Source of the DNA: Erythroxylum novogranatense
Taxonomy: Eukaryota; Streptophyta; Magnoliopsida; Malpighiales; Erythroxylaceae
Length of the DNA: 64,000 bases
Assembly (NCBI GenBank): GCA_029891385.1
Contig: CM057228.1
Coordinates: 135,745,475 to 135,809,474 of the forward strand
Direction: 5' to 3'
Both the position numbers and the translations under genes were made by a program. The notes under the pieces are model-generated. The model was not told where the DNA came from, searched no databases, and was given only the letters and a program-made list of their open reading frames with translations. This document shows positions 38,771 through 51,264 of this stretch, in pieces; the first letter of the stretch is position 1, and each line of letters begins with the position of its first letter.

Positions 38771-41700
38771 TAATTTTTATAATAAATATTACTAATTCAA
38801 ATAAAAATAAATACAGTATATATCCAAATTGATAGTTAATTTTAAATTTTTATTTAAATTATGATAACTTAGTTATTTTTATTTAATAGTCTCTTTTAAT
38901 TAAATTTAAATTATTCAAATAGTCACCTTCTTCAATATTATTTCAATTTCTAATTTTTAATTCTTATTCTATATCGATTTTATAGATCCAAATAATTATT
39001 ATACTCTATAATGTAAGGATTAAAATCAAATTAATTTTGCCAATTAGACGTAAAAATTTGATTTTATCAAATTTTCAATCCGATTTACTTGATAACCTTT
39101 TTTTATTAAAAGTTAAGTTTTAAAACTACAATAAACTAATTTTTATTTAATAATCTCCTTTTCAACTCTATTTCAAAGTTTTAAATTCTTTTATTCTTAA
39201 CTATGTGTTGATTTTATGATAGTCTAATGTAGGATAAAGTTTTAAACCTTCAAATGTTTATATTTTATTCAATTCTTACTGGATATCGATTTTATGACGA
39301 TTAAATACAAGTTTAAACTTTTAATTCTTAACTCTATTGTCTTACTAATTTTGTTTTAGGTAAGAGTTTTAAAACATTGTGTGGTTAAGTTGGCATTGTG
39401 CATGTTACCCTTGAACTCACATAAATCCAAATCCAAATCCAAATAATGATGTTAAAAGGGCCAATCCAAATGCCTATAAGAATTGGGTATTAAATTAGAG
39501 ATCAAATTTTCTGTTTTGACTATAATGTTTTTATCATATTTCATTAAATTTTATCTACACATTTATAAAAACTTTACATGAATGTATTAATGAAAATTAA
39601 TAGAATAGAGTTGAAATCCTGTCATTCAAAGAGAGTATTTGATGTGATTAAATTGTGGGATTGGGATTGGGATTGGATTTAGAACCACAAAATGAAGATT
39701 GTAGAGTTGGTGATTGAACATTGAACATTGAACATGGATGAATTGACAAATGTTGTTGTTGAAGACTAACTTGTGTTTGTGTAGGAATATTATAATTGTG
39801 GAATGGAATTCCATGTGGTGTTGTGGCAGTTTGGTCAGGTTTCAGACACAGTACTATGAAGTTTGATTAGAAGAGAAAAAGGACAAATGACTTTGGTCTT
39901 GTTGCTAGACACTTGGGGTTGCTTTGCTTGGAGGGGACCATTCATTCATACTCTCTCTTTGAGCTAATAAATGCATTATTTATTATTTCTCCCAACTCTC
40001 TTTCATGACGTGATCCTCTAGCCCGTTTATACTGTACCAATCTTGCCATAACTCATCTCAGTAATCTATTTATGTAGATTCATATAAATAGATAGATGAA
40101 ATGAGTTGAAACAGGATTGAAAAAGTATACATGAGCCAGAAGATTTGAGGGATTCTGCTTGCGGGGGATCTAACAACTTATTAAAGTGACGTCATTTTGA
40201 TAAAGTTAAACTAAAATAATATTTAAAAATTTATTTAGAGGGTATTTGTTGCATCCTCAATTACATAACAATATCTTTTTAAATAGTTTAAATTTAATAG
40301 GGTTTTAAATTGAGATTTAATTATAGGATCGGGCTGAGCTAAGTCCGGAACAGACCTGACCCGATGGTCGTCGTTTTATCTAAAACTAGAAATAGTTGCA
40401 ATAGTGGGTCTTCCCTGTTATGGGCCTCAATCGGGCCCAGCTTATAGTGGTCTTTAACGGAGGAATCAGTTTCAGGCGAAAATGACGTAGAAAGCAGAGC
40501 TCTCTGCTCCTTTTCACTTTCCATAGCCAAACTCAATTGAGTATCTGCACATGCACCTCTCAGTCTCTGACGTACATGTACTGTCAACATTGTATGGTCT
40601 AAAATGAACAGAACTCGAGTAAACTTCCAATGAGGCCCCAGCCCAAGGTTTTTGGAAGGTAGTAGGGCCAGGTTTCGATCCGGATCATCGAACCTATATA
40701 TTAAATTCATATTCTTAGATATAATTAGTGACTATAATAAAACATGTTTTCAATATAAGCTATAAAGAAAAAAAATATATTTCAAGAAAATAATAGAAAA
40801 TATTTATTTTATTTTTACTTATTAAAAGCTAATATATTCTAATAAACTCATTCTTGAAAAAAACTTTCAATTAACATTAAAAGAGAATAAAATAAATGAA
40901 GCTAATTGTTTTATTATTAATAACCTACGTAGAGAATTTGTAGAGAGATCAAGGTTTAGGATATCGTTTCTTACCATCTAGTACCAATCGATATGAAATA
41001 AAAATCGATTATATTGAGTTTAAATATTGATCGATACTTATCAATATTTAAAATATCATCTGATATCAAAAGGTATCAAAAGTTTTAAAAGTACGGAGAT
41101 TTTTTGTAAAATTTTTAAAAAATTAAGCTCTCCTCCCACCTCTTCTTTCCATTTTTTCAAAGTTTTTATTTGTTTATTTTATTTACTTGACTTTTATAAT
41201 TGTTGTGAATTTTTAATTTTGTTTTAAAATAAAATAAATATTTTATTACTAATAATAATTATAAATTAAATAAAACTTAAAAATAAATTATTTTTATTTA
41301 AATTTATCCTAACATTTTATATAATATTTATTAATAAATTATTAATAAAATTATTTTATTTTTAAAACAAATAATTTAAAAATATTATTTATAAACTAAT
41401 ATTTAATTTATATAATTTTAATTATTAAATCAAAATTTATTTGGAATTCATATATTTTAAAATATGTTTAAATTTAATTATATTTATTAATAATTATTAA
41501 ATTAATTTTATAAATTAAATTAAAATTATGATTATTTATTATTATTATAATTTTTAAGACAAGGTTAAAAAATACAATACAACTATACAATATAATATTA
41601 AGTTATTTTGTAATTTAAAATTTAAAATTATTTTATAAATTTAAAAATTATCTAAAGTGGTACTCGATATTAAGTAATATCTTACTAAAATTCAATTCGG

Positions 41701-43214
41701 TACATAGGTAGAGATACTGTCAAATGTCAATCAACGCTTGACTGCCCGACTTGGTGAGTGAAAACCAGATGGCTACTTTTTATTCGTAATCTCAGATTGA
41801 GACCTATTGACAAGTCATTGTCTGATAAAATGTTAATTTTCTCTCACATGATTTGACATTTTTAAAAGTAAGTTTTTTATTTTTAAGAAATAAGGTTATC
41901 TTTCTTTTTAACTCTCCTATCTTATTTTATTGCGAGATTTTAAACTAAATATGACAACGATGATGAGTGTTCTCTATGGTACTAATAATTAGTTGCATTT
42001 ATACAACAATAATAAGTACTATATAGTTATAAGGTTATGCTTGGTAACCAGTAATAAAGAGGGACAATGAGAATATAATATTTATTTCTTAATTTTAATT
42101 ATTTAGTTACTAATAATAGATAAAATAAGGAATGACAAAATTGAAATGAATCTTAAATAATCTTACACTTCATTCCTAAAAAACTTGGGTATAAGTTGGA
42201 ATAAAAGATCAGGAATGATACATAAAAGATATTACTAAATTATTATTAAGTTATTATCAAATATTATCAAGACGTATTTTAACTCTTGTCATAAAAATTA
42301 GTCATAATTACTTAAAATTAATAAATTAATAAATTATTGAAAATTTTATTAATTATGTACAAAAATAAATTATATAATAACTAAATATGTGTAAAAATTT
42401 TGGTTTTCACTTTTAATATTTAATACTAATTATTGACATAAGTATTAACTTTATTTAATCCTGTACCAAACATTTATAATTAATAATTCATTTCTATTAT
42501 GATTTGTTGTAAAGAATGTAGAATCGTAAATTTTTTTGAGAAAAATGAACAGAGGAATGGAGTAACAGGTAGAAAAAATGTGAAAAATAAGACAAGAAAT
42601 TTACATAATTCATTCTTTTGAAATAGACTACATCTACGGACGAAGACAACCAAAGAGATTTTACTAAGAAAAAATAAGAAAATTTATAAAACGTTCAATA
42701 TTTTCTCTCAACTCTTTATACACCAAAAATTCACATTATTTCATTCAGAATATCTTCTCTAAAAATATTCCAAATACTATTAGGGTATCGTACAAAAGTT
42801 TCTAAACAAGATTACATATAATACTGTTTTATCTATAATTTCATTTTATTGGAAGATATATAATGTATTGTTATTAAAATACTAAATTTGACTTTCAAAA
42901 AGTTTAGTATTAATGTAAAACTTTCATAATATTTAAAATTATCTAAAGAAATTTTAATTTTTAAAAATTAGGAATTGGAATCCTTTAAATCACACTTGAA
43001 TAAATTAAATCTAAAATATAATTTATTATAATTATCTTAGAATTTAAAATTATATTAAATTATCACTTGATTAATTTAAATCTAACATCATATCACAAAT
43101 TTCAAAATTTTTAATATTTTTAAAATAATTTTAAATATTAAAATTTCAAAATTAAGTAGCCCAGAAGCAAGATGTATATATATATTTTTTATGTATATGT
43201 ATATAAGGCTCTCC
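38771..43214. other. AT-rich intergenic DNA
   Basis: About 4.4 kb, mostly above 75% A/T, with no supported gene. A minus-strand frame at 40339-40710 covers a locally GC-richer patch (about 40330-40680) but has no recognisable domain. Short tandem motifs occur at 39421-39444 (AATCCA) and 39654-39680 (GGGATT). The sequence around 42000-43190 shows no transposon ends that I could match. Confidence 0.55.
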
Positions 43215-43252
43215 TTCACCGCTGGCGTATCATATTGAAGGAATAGAGTTAA
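43215..43252 (-). pseudogene. SWEET pseudogene, 3' part of exon 3 relic beyond the LINE
   Basis: On the minus strand TTAACTCTATTCCTTCAATA and the following bases to GTGAAG align base for base with the end of exon 3 of the intact SWEET gene (GTAACTTTATTCCTCCTATA, ending ATGATGAAG). In one frame it still reads LTLFLQYDTPAVK, against [13 protein letters not shown]. It is separated from the rest of its exon (49141-49302) by the LINE. The GT donor of the exon is not preserved, and no later SWEET exons are visible further left. Confidence 0.8.
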
Positions 43253-43300
43253 AAAGACTGCTCTGAACTTCTAGAGAGAGAAATTATAGCGAGATAAACG

Positions 43301-45022
43301 GTGACAAGTTTAATTTGTAACGATCAGTCAGACTCTAGCGGCGGCTCTATCCAACGGGGATACGTTCACCGTGCTGAGGGGATGGAGTCTTTAGACCTAG
43401 AGGGTCAACCAGTGAAAAAGGGTCGGACGCATAAACGAGAGGAAAGTCCCTCCCAATCAAAGCAATCCTACATTGCGGCAGTGACGGGCGGCCATGCTGC
43501 GGGCGGGGAGACGCCGTCCCAAGGCTGGCCCGAGGAGGACCCTATTACCGTTGAAGATGGGGATATCACCCCCGTCATTAGTGAGCAAGGCGGCAGTCTC
43601 CTGCTATCCCAGACCCTCAAAGCGAAGCTGGACAAGCAGTGGGAGCGAGCAGTCGTGCTGAAAGTCCTGGGACGTCGTGTGGGTTTCGCGATTCTTCACG
43701 ACCGTTTGCAGGCTCAGTGGCGGTTTCGTGGCCGGATGAAGATGATAGACCTGGATAATGGTTTTTTTCTGGTTAAATTTCAAGAGGAAGGAGACTACTT
43801 TCGGGTCCTCACCGAGGGTCCTTGGGTGGTCTTTGCCCAGGCCGTCGCTGTTCAGCGTTGGAGCCCGTCATTCCGCCCTTCCCAAGCAGTGGTTTCCCAC
43901 GCGGTTGTCTGGATACGGATTCCTAACTTACCTCTTTCACGCTATCACCCCCGGATACTGACTGCGTTGGGGGACCTGGTTGGTGCTTCCGTCCGTCTGG
44001 ATGAGGAGACGATGCTGGCCAACCGTGGGAAGTTTGCCCGCATTGCTGTGGAGATTGATCTGCACCGTCCCCTCACGCCGAGTATCGAACTGGATGGTGA
44101 AACGTTTTTTATTGCTTACTAAGGTCTTCCTCAAGTCTGTGTTCGGTGTGGCGTTCTTGGGCACTCTCCCACCGCCTGTGCATCGGGAGCTCCCACAGCC
44201 CCACCCGACACCTTACCGGCGCAAAGCGTTGGCGTTCCTGTGCCTGAGCAAGGCGGTAGTGCCCCTGCAGCAGGAGGTCAGATGGATCCCGCGTCCTCTA
44301 ACGGCTATGGGCCGTGGACGCACGTGCAACGCCGACGTCCCCCAACGGTGCGCGGACAGGGCCAGCAAAGGGCATCTTCGGCGCGGACAAAGCAAGCTCA
44401 AGGTGGCTCTAGGTTTGTAGTGTTATTAAATGCTGATACTGTAGTTGAGAAGACAAATCACCAAGCTCCCAACGAAACTGCCGGATTACCCATTGGCATG
44501 GGACAGCGCCTCAGCTTGTTTAGTTTCAATTTAACTGAGAAGCCCACTCAGCAGTCCCGGCCTCCTAAGGCCGCTGATCGATCCCGAGTCCCTGCAAGGG
44601 GAGCAAAAGGTAAAGGCCTCATAAAAATCGCCCAGCCTCGGGTGGATCAGGGTCAGACTAGCGCGGACCCGGCTCCATCCTCGGTCTTGGATTTACCCAT
44701 TCGGCTCAAACCAACAACCTCCGATCCCGACCTTGTTGTCACCATCCCGACCCACTCCGAAATGATATGTGACAATACGATCATTGTCGGGCCCACTCCT
44801 GCGGTTGCGGACGACCCCCTGGGTATGGATGAGATGGCGGACCCCAGGGCGCCTCGCGGGATCCCTGCCATATCCATTGAAGAACCTCCTGATATTGCGA
44901 TGGCCTTAGTAGGACAAGAGGATTGCTCGGGGTCAGGCCTGCCTTCGCTCGAAACCCCGGTCTCTGTCCCTGTGGAGCCCGAGGACATTCAAGTTGAGCC
45001 CTCAGTAGCGGAATTGAGGTAA
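43301..45022 (+). pseudogene. LINE ORF1 (DUF4283 plus zinc knuckle) with a single in-frame stop
   Basis: RNA-binding ORF1 protein of a plant L1-type LINE. The frame from 43301 would span 573 codons but is broken only by TAA at 44121-44123-equivalent position just after FFIAY. The same frame resumes with GLPQ and a CX2CX4HX4C knuckle (CVRCGVLGHSPTAC). The DUF4283 region covers about residues 105-275 (KQWERAVVLKVLGRRVGF, LTEGPWVVF, VWIRIPNLPL, RGKFARIAVEIDL). The distal part is Pro/Ser-rich and unstructured. The stop codon is 23 bp-spaced ORF1-ORF2 architecture at the far end. The matching position in the second LINE of this window is a sense codon (YKGLPQ), so the stop is a mutation. Confidence 0.88.
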
Positions 45023-45045
45023 GTGTCCTTCCTTCCTCTAGCCTT

Positions 45046-48000
45046 ATGTCTTTATTAATTTGGAATTGTCAAGGAGCGGGCGGGTCTAGGTTTTAGACCC
45101 TCCTGCGTAACTGCATTAGTAGTTACCGACCGGGTGTCTTGGCCTTGCTGGAACCCCGGATTAGTGGGAATAGGGCCCATGCCGTTATTCGTAACATTGG
45201 CTTTGATTTCTCTTTTAGAATCGAAGCGAAGGGCTTCTCTGGAGGCATTTGGCTCCTTTGGAACACGCCTTTTGACATCTCTATCGTTATCGCCCACCGA
45301 TAATTTTTACATGCTCTTGTTAAATTTCGTACTTATTCTTTTTATCTCACCATCGTGTATGCTAGTTCACAAGTGTCTTCTCAGTCCAATCTTTGGGTCG
45401 CTCTTTCTTGGCTTGGTACCTCTATCATCCGACCGTGGCTTGTAGGGGATGATTTTAACGCTAAATTGGACCTCTCGGATAAACGGGGAGGTTCCCCCTC
45501 AGCCCCTGTTGTTAATCGGCATTTCCGTGATTGGGTCCATCAGAGTGGGCTCCATGACCTAGGGTATGTTGGATCTAAATTTACTTGGAGAAGGGAACAC
45601 TCCAAGCTAAGCTTGATCGGGGGTTTGGTTCCACAGCTCGGGTCCACCAGTTCCCTCATACTACTAACCACCACCTTCCTTTCTTAGGCTCTGATCATCG
45701 GCCTATGTTTCTCCAGTTTTTCAAGCCCCCTCCTGGGGGCCAGGGCGTGTCGCCGTTTCGATTCCAGAATGCTTGGTTAACCCATTCCGCCTTTCAGACC
45801 GTTGTTGCTGAGTCCTGGCACCCGGTGGAGGGGCGCCTGAGTCACTCCCTAACCCAACTCTCCGGTCATCTCCAGCATTGGAACCGCTATGACTTCGGCA
45901 ACATCTTTTCCCGTAAGAAGAAACTCCTGGCCAGATTGGAAGGCATCCAGCGTGCTATGTCGGCGGGGGCTCCGGACACGCTCCAGGAATTGGAGGACAA
46001 GCTCGGGCGTGAGTTACTCCAGGTCCTGTGCGAGGAGGAGATCTTCTGGCATCAACAAGCCCGCTGTGAGTGGCTTTCCAAGGGCGACCAGAACACCAGA
46101 TATTATCACACGCTCGCCCTTACCAAACGCCAGAAGTTGCGTATTGAGGCTCTTCAGGATGAGGCGGGCAGGAGTGTTACTGATCCGACCCAACTGCGGC
46201 ACCTTGTCAATGATTTTTTTATCCAGTTGTTCAGCCAGGACGCAGGGCCTTCCGCGTCGTTCCCTCTTACTGGATTTTTCCCGCCCCTGTCTGAGACTAC
46301 AATTCGGGATCTCAATTTACCAATTCGGGCCGCTGAGGTCTCTAGTGTTGTCTTCACGATGAATCCTAACAAGGCCCCGGGGGTTGATGGCTTTAACGCT
46401 CTTTTCTTTCGGCGCCAATGGGGGATGGTCGGTCCGACTGTTGTGGCCTTCATACAGAAAATCTTCCGGCAGGAATGTTGGGACCATGACCTCAATAGCA
46501 CGCTTCTGGTGCTCATCCTGACCCCCTTCCCCGACTCAGGTCTCCCACTTTTGGTCGATCAGCTTGTGTAATGTGTTGTATAAGATTGTTTCTAAAGTCC
46601 TCGTGCATCCCCTGAAAGTCCACATGCCCCATTTAACTGCGGCAACTCAGTGCAGTTTTATTCTAGGTCGGCATATCACGGATAATATTATTATCGCCCA
46701 ATAGGTGATTCATTCGCTGCGGAAGAAATCGGGCAAAACTGGTTACTTGGCCATCAAGGTGGATCTGGAGAAAGCATATGATCGACTTCGGTGGTTGTTT
46801 ATTCAAGAGACCCTGGAGGATATTGGTCTGCCGGAATGTTTCATCCGGGTCATTATGCACTGTATCACGACTACTACTTTTCAGGTAATGTGGCAAGGCA
46901 CAGCTTCCGATCCGTTCCACCCTTTGAGGGGCATCAAGCAAGGATACCCACTCTCCCCTTACCTTTTCGTCCTCTGTATGAAGCGTCTAGGTCATCTCAT
47001 TTCAGCTGAGGTGGCCCGGGGGCGTTGGAACCCGATTCGGTTAGGTCATACGGGCCCTCCTCTTTTCCACTTGTTCTTTGCCGATGATCTCATCCTCTTC
47101 GCAGAAGCGGATGAAAGTCAGCTTCAGCTTATAACTCAAACTTTGGACACCTTCTGTAGTGCGTCCGGGCAGCTGGTGAGTAAAGCCAAATCTCGTATCT
47201 TCTTCTCTCCGAATGTTGCTCGGGCAACTACTCGTCGTCTAAGCCAGATGATACAGATTACGTGCACGACGGACCTAGGTAAGTACCTGGGCGTGCCTTT
47301 GCTCCATGAGAGGACGTCCAGGCGCACCTATCAGTACATTCTGGATTCTGCTCAGCGGAAACTTTCAGGATGGAGTGGTAGGTTACTGTCTCTTGCTGGT
47401 AGGGTTACTTTGACGGAGACGGTCCTGTCCGCACTACCCATGTTCATCATGCAAACGGTTCGGCTTCCGCGTCGTTTGTGTGACGACCTGGAACAACTCA
47501 TGCGCAGATTTATATGGGGATCCTCTCCCACGCACGTAAGATGTACCTTGTCAACTGGGAGTCGGTGTGCAAGCCTAAATCCGAGGGAGGCTTGGGTATT
47601 AAATGCATTCGGCCTTTGAACGATGCGTTTCTGGCCAAATTGGGTTGGGGCCTGCTCACGAACCCTACGGCTCTTTGGGTCCAGGTCCTGAGGGCTAAAT
47701 ATCGCCTTGATCCCACTAATCTACCCCTCACGCTCCATCGGCCAGGCGCGTCGTCTGTTTGGCGAGGGCTCTCGGTGACTTGGCAAGGGGTACAGAACGG
47801 TCTCACTTGACGGGTGTGTCACGGGCGGCGGGCGCTATTCTGGCTGGACCAGTGGATGGAGGGGTGGGGTCCCCTTATTCATGTGGTTTCCTCCCCGATT
47901 CTGGCCCACCTTCAGTTGGTGACGATCGCGGACCTTCTTACTTAGGGAGGTGAATGGCGATGACCCAAATTCCAGCAATTCCTCCCGTCCTTGGTTTGCT

Positions 48001-49108
48001 TGGCGATCGCGCAGATTGGCCCTATTGATAGGCACAGGGGGGAGGATAGACTGGTCTGGGGTCCTTCACCCCACGGGGAGTTCACTGTGGCTTCCGCGTA
48101 TGCGTTTCTAGTGGACTGTGCTCCCCCCCATCGTACCAGGTTGTGGGACGTCATCTGGAAATGGGGAGGCCCTCAACGTATTTACTCATTTTTGTGGCTT
48201 GTTACTAACCGCGGACTTCTGACGAACCAACAACGGGTAGCCAGGCATCTTGCCTCTAGTAGTGGCTGTCATTTCTGTGGGCAGGAGGAGACCGCGTTAC
48301 ACGTGATCAGGGATTGTTCTCGGGCTCGTGATCTCTGGAATCATTTCCCTCGTGCGGTGGTGGATGGGACTTTTTTCAGCCAGGAGGTCGAGCCTTGGTT
48401 GGAGTGGAACCTCTCGCAGCAGACTCTAGTGCAGCAGGTTACGTGGGCCACAGCTTTTGAGGTCGTTTGCTGGTTCATTTGGAAATGGAGAAACAACAGC
48501 ATTTTCGACCCGGATTTTGACTGGCCTGCTGAAGGGTACCGCATCATCATGGATTATGTGGGATGGATTGACCGCGCCCGGCTGCTGGAGAAGGTTGTGT
48601 TTCCAGCGCAGGCTTTACCAGTGGGTAACCGCGTCGGGTGGCAGAAGCCTGAGGCCGATTGGGTGAAAGTTAACACCGATGGTGCCACATCCCCCAATCA
48701 TCCCGAGGTTTACTCTGGAGGCCTGATTCGAGATAGCTTTGGAGAGTGGCGGAGCGGATTCCAGCAGCACATTGCCCAGGGCTCATCGCTCACCGCTGAG
48801 TTATGGGGAGTCCTCTCGGGGCTCCACCTGGCCTGGGACTTGGGTTTTCGCCATGTTCTTCTCGAAGTCGACTCCCTTGAGGTTCTTACTCTGTTTTGGT
48901 GACAGGTATACACCAGCTGTTGCAGCAGGAGTGGACCGTTCAGACGCAGCACGTCTTTCGAGAAGGAAATCAGTGCGCAGACAGTCTCGTTCGCCTCGCT
49001 GGGATACACAGCCCAGGTCTTTTTGTGCTGCACGAGTCTCCTCTTGGCCTTCAGGAGTTCCTCCGACACGATGCGCAGGGCGCTATGTACCCTAGAGCGT
49101 TAATTTAG
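45046..49108 (+). pseudogene. LINE ORF2 (endonuclease, reverse transcriptase, RNase H), degraded
   Basis: Starts MSLLIWNCQGAGG, the usual L1 endonuclease start, but a TAG follows at codon 17. Endonuclease motifs EPRISG, DDFNAKL and GSDHRP are present in shifting frames. The RT region begins NPNKAPGVDGF, is broken near 46530-46705 (including a TAG at 46702-46704), then continues with KVDLEKAYDRL and the catalytic FADDLILF (near 47080). A zf-RVT region (CHFCGQEETALHVIRDC) and RNase H (VNTDGATSP, AELWGVLSG, LLEVDSLEVL) follow. A further frame change lies near 48900. RNase H in ORF2 is a known feature of some plant L1 lineages. Confidence 0.88.
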
Positions 49109-49140
49109 TATTGTACCCCCTTGTGTAATAAAAAAAAAGA

Positions 49141-49428
49141 GTTAACAAGGTACTGCAGTATGGCTTCCACAGAACTGACACTAAAAGCAAAGAGAGCGTC
49201 AGGGCTTGTGATCCTTCCCATAGTATAAGTCCACAAGGATGAACACAGCAAAGCTCAAATTCCTTTGTTGATCGGTTCTTCACATTTCTCCAAAATGTCC
49301 CACTACCAGAAACCCACCGTAGTTCAACATCGTATAAACTGAAGGAAAAAAAAGGGAGGAAGAAGAAGAAGAAGACGAAAAGCCTGTACAGGAGAAAAGA
49401 ACAAGAGAACTGAAAGATCACGGTTACA
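49141..49428 (-). pseudogene. SWEET pseudogene, exon 2 and exon 3 relics
   Basis: Exon 3 relic 49302-49141 starts after a GTAG acceptor and reads GTFWRNVKNRSTKEFE, against [16 protein letters not shown] in the intact gene. A frameshift follows, after which SSLWTY and, in another frame, SPDALFAFSVSSVEAI still match [20 protein letters not shown].. of the MtN3 repeat. An exon 2 relic (about 49428-49388) matches the intact exon [11 protein letters not shown] at nucleotide level. The LINE inserted at 49138-49145 splits exon 3. The copy is a tandem duplicate of the SWEET gene 2 kb to the right. Confidence 0.85.
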
Positions 49429-49442
49429 CTGAAGTTATACAC

Positions 49443-49515
49443 GGGGCAAAGATAATACTAGTTGCAGGCATCGGTAGGGCAAAGACAACACTGGTTGCAG
49501 GTACTGGAGGAGTAA
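49443..49515. repeat. Two-copy tandem repeat next to the SWEET pseudogene
   Basis: GGGCAAAGA.AA.ACT.GTTGCAGG occurs twice, about 35 bp apart. It lies where exon 1 of the pseudogene would be expected; exon 1 itself is not recognisable. Confidence 0.6.
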
Positions 49516-50391
49516 TTAAGATCTTAACCTATTATTTTAGAATTATATATTTCAAAGCTTTAAAAATTTAAAATAATTTTGTTTTAGTTCCTAATTGAAG
49601 TAATTTTAATAGAGTCCATTTAATATTATCTTTAACATATTATAAATTAATTTACAACAGCTTTATATATAACTAGGAGTTTGTTCTATTATACATAGAA
49701 AAATTTATGACTTTGAGCATGTATATAAGCCTAGTAAATTATTCCTATCACCAACTGATTTTATGATGAAATCTCATTTGAGTATATATGTGCTCAATTT
49801 ATTTGACTTCAATATAGCAAAATTTAACATAGTATTCGAGCATGTTACTATTGGGTTAGTCATCATCACATCTACATGATAAACTATATCACATATTGGG
49901 CATTAAATTAGTTCACAATGAAGATGACGTATTGAAATATATGTGAGAGTTTGCTCTATATAGAAAGAATACATGACCTTGAATATGTATATAAATTTAG
50001 TAAGTTGATGCTCACATCCTCAATTAGTTTTATAATGGAATCTCTTTTAATTTGATCTTGTATATGCTCATCTTATTTAGGCAGAATCTTACAAATTTAA
50101 CATCTATGTACATTTTATAGAGTATGATAAAGGATGTCATAAAAATAAACAAATTTATCACAATCAACGATTTAGAAGTTTTGAAAAATTTTTCAAAAAA
50201 ATAGAAATGTACAAATGATTGTCTTACTAACTTAACTACAAGTAGAAAAATATACTATAATGAGTACATTTGCCTGACCATGTCCAACCGATTTGAGCCT
50301 ATTAGCACCAAGTTGAGTTTGAATTAAAAAAATTCTTTCAAAAATTAAAATAATAATTAGATTCGATCGAGTTTTAAGTCAAACTCAAACA
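49516..50391. other. AT-rich spacer between SWEET copies
   Basis: About 0.9 kb without a supported gene. It contains a dispersed similarity: GAGTTTG.TCTATTATACATAGAAA near 49676 resembles GAGTTTGCTCTATATAGAAAG near 49947, with matching downstream stretches (CTTGA.CATGTATATAA), suggesting an old internal duplication of about 270 bp. Confidence 0.5.
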
Positions 50392-50851
50392 TGTTAGAAT
50401 TTATAATGAGCATATGGGCCTAAATGAGAAGAAAAGTAGGACATATACAAATCTAAGTGAGGTTCTATCTTAAAACCAATTGGTAATAAGTGAAATAGTC
50501 TACTAGACTTATATGTTAATATTCTTTTTTCTATTTCTTCAATGTGGGACAAACTCTCACTCTTTATATTTCATCACACCTTCCTCACTGAAGGGTTTAG
50601 CACGTGACATAATCTATTATTTTGAGGTGTTAATGGCTAACATAAGAACAACCTGCTTTAATACTATGTTAGAATTTACAATGAGCCTACGGGTTCATAC
50701 GAGAAGGAAAGTTAGATCGCATACGAGTCTAAGTAAAGTTTCATCTTAAAATCAATTAGTGATAGGTGAAGCAGTCCACTAGACTTATACTTTAGTTTTC
50801 TTTCCTCTTTTTTCTAATTTGGGACAAACTCCTACTCTTTATATTTCATCA
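50392..50851 (-). mobile_element. Second TRIM-type miniature LTR element
   Basis: Two direct repeats of 185 bp (50392-50576 and 50667-50851), each starting TGTTAGAATTTA and ending ATTTCATCA, flank a 90-bp core. Read on the minus strand, each begins TGATGAAAT and ends TAAACA/TAACA-like. TAGTATTAAAGCAGG beside the right copy resembles a decayed TGGTATCAGAGC primer-binding site. The core is too short to code. Flanking AAACA and AAACT may be the target duplication. The repeats differ from the TRIM at 11418-11882. Confidence 0.68.
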
Positions 50852-51212
50852 AAACTCAACCGACAAGTTTTGGACTAAATTTAGGCTTGGGTGGATTCAA
50901 ACTCAATCGGATCGTCACCACCACTAATTACTAATCATTGATAATTACTTAAATCTATTAAATGGTTACTTTTCAATAAAATAGTATTAGTTTAAAGACA
51001 ATAAAATAAACAAAAATAGTTCCTAATTAGATCAGTTTAATCATATTTAAAAAAAAAACTCATCATAACTAAAAGAGTTTTAGAAATCATAATTAGCATA
51101 ATGACAAACAAATAAAAGCACACATGTTCATTGATTCTTTGTGTTAACTATCGATACTCATTCCAAAAATATGACCTAAGAAATTCCTTGCATTTCTAGA
51201 AGAAGATGATAG

Positions 51213-51235
51213 TCTTCTTCTTCTTCTTCTTCTTC
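51213..51235. repeat. (CTT)n microsatellite
   Basis: Seven uninterrupted CTT/TTC triplets, located in what is probably the 3' untranslated region of the SWEET gene. Confidence 0.85.
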
Positions 51236-51264
51236 GTATATACGAATTGTTTTTTTTTTTTCAA

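Larger units (their letters stand above)
43253..49137 (+). mobile_element. L1-type LINE, near full length, inserted in a SWEET pseudogene
   Basis: A 5.9-kb element with strikingly higher GC than its flanks. It has ORF1 (43301-45022) with a DUF4283 domain and zinc knuckle. ORF2 (45046-49108) has AP-endonuclease, reverse transcriptase, a zinc-binding zf-RVT region and RNase H, followed by a poly(A) tail (49131-49138). The 8-bp direct repeat AGAGTTAA flanks it (43245-43252 and 49138-49145). Removing the element and one repeat restores continuous homology to SWEET exon 3, which confirms both ends. ORF2 has several stops and frameshifts, so it is a dead copy. Confidence 0.93.

Noticed and set aside
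40339..40710. 123-codon minus-strand frame in a GC-richer patch
   Set aside because: No recognisable domain, no splice partners; could be promoter or relic sequence, not supportable as a gene.
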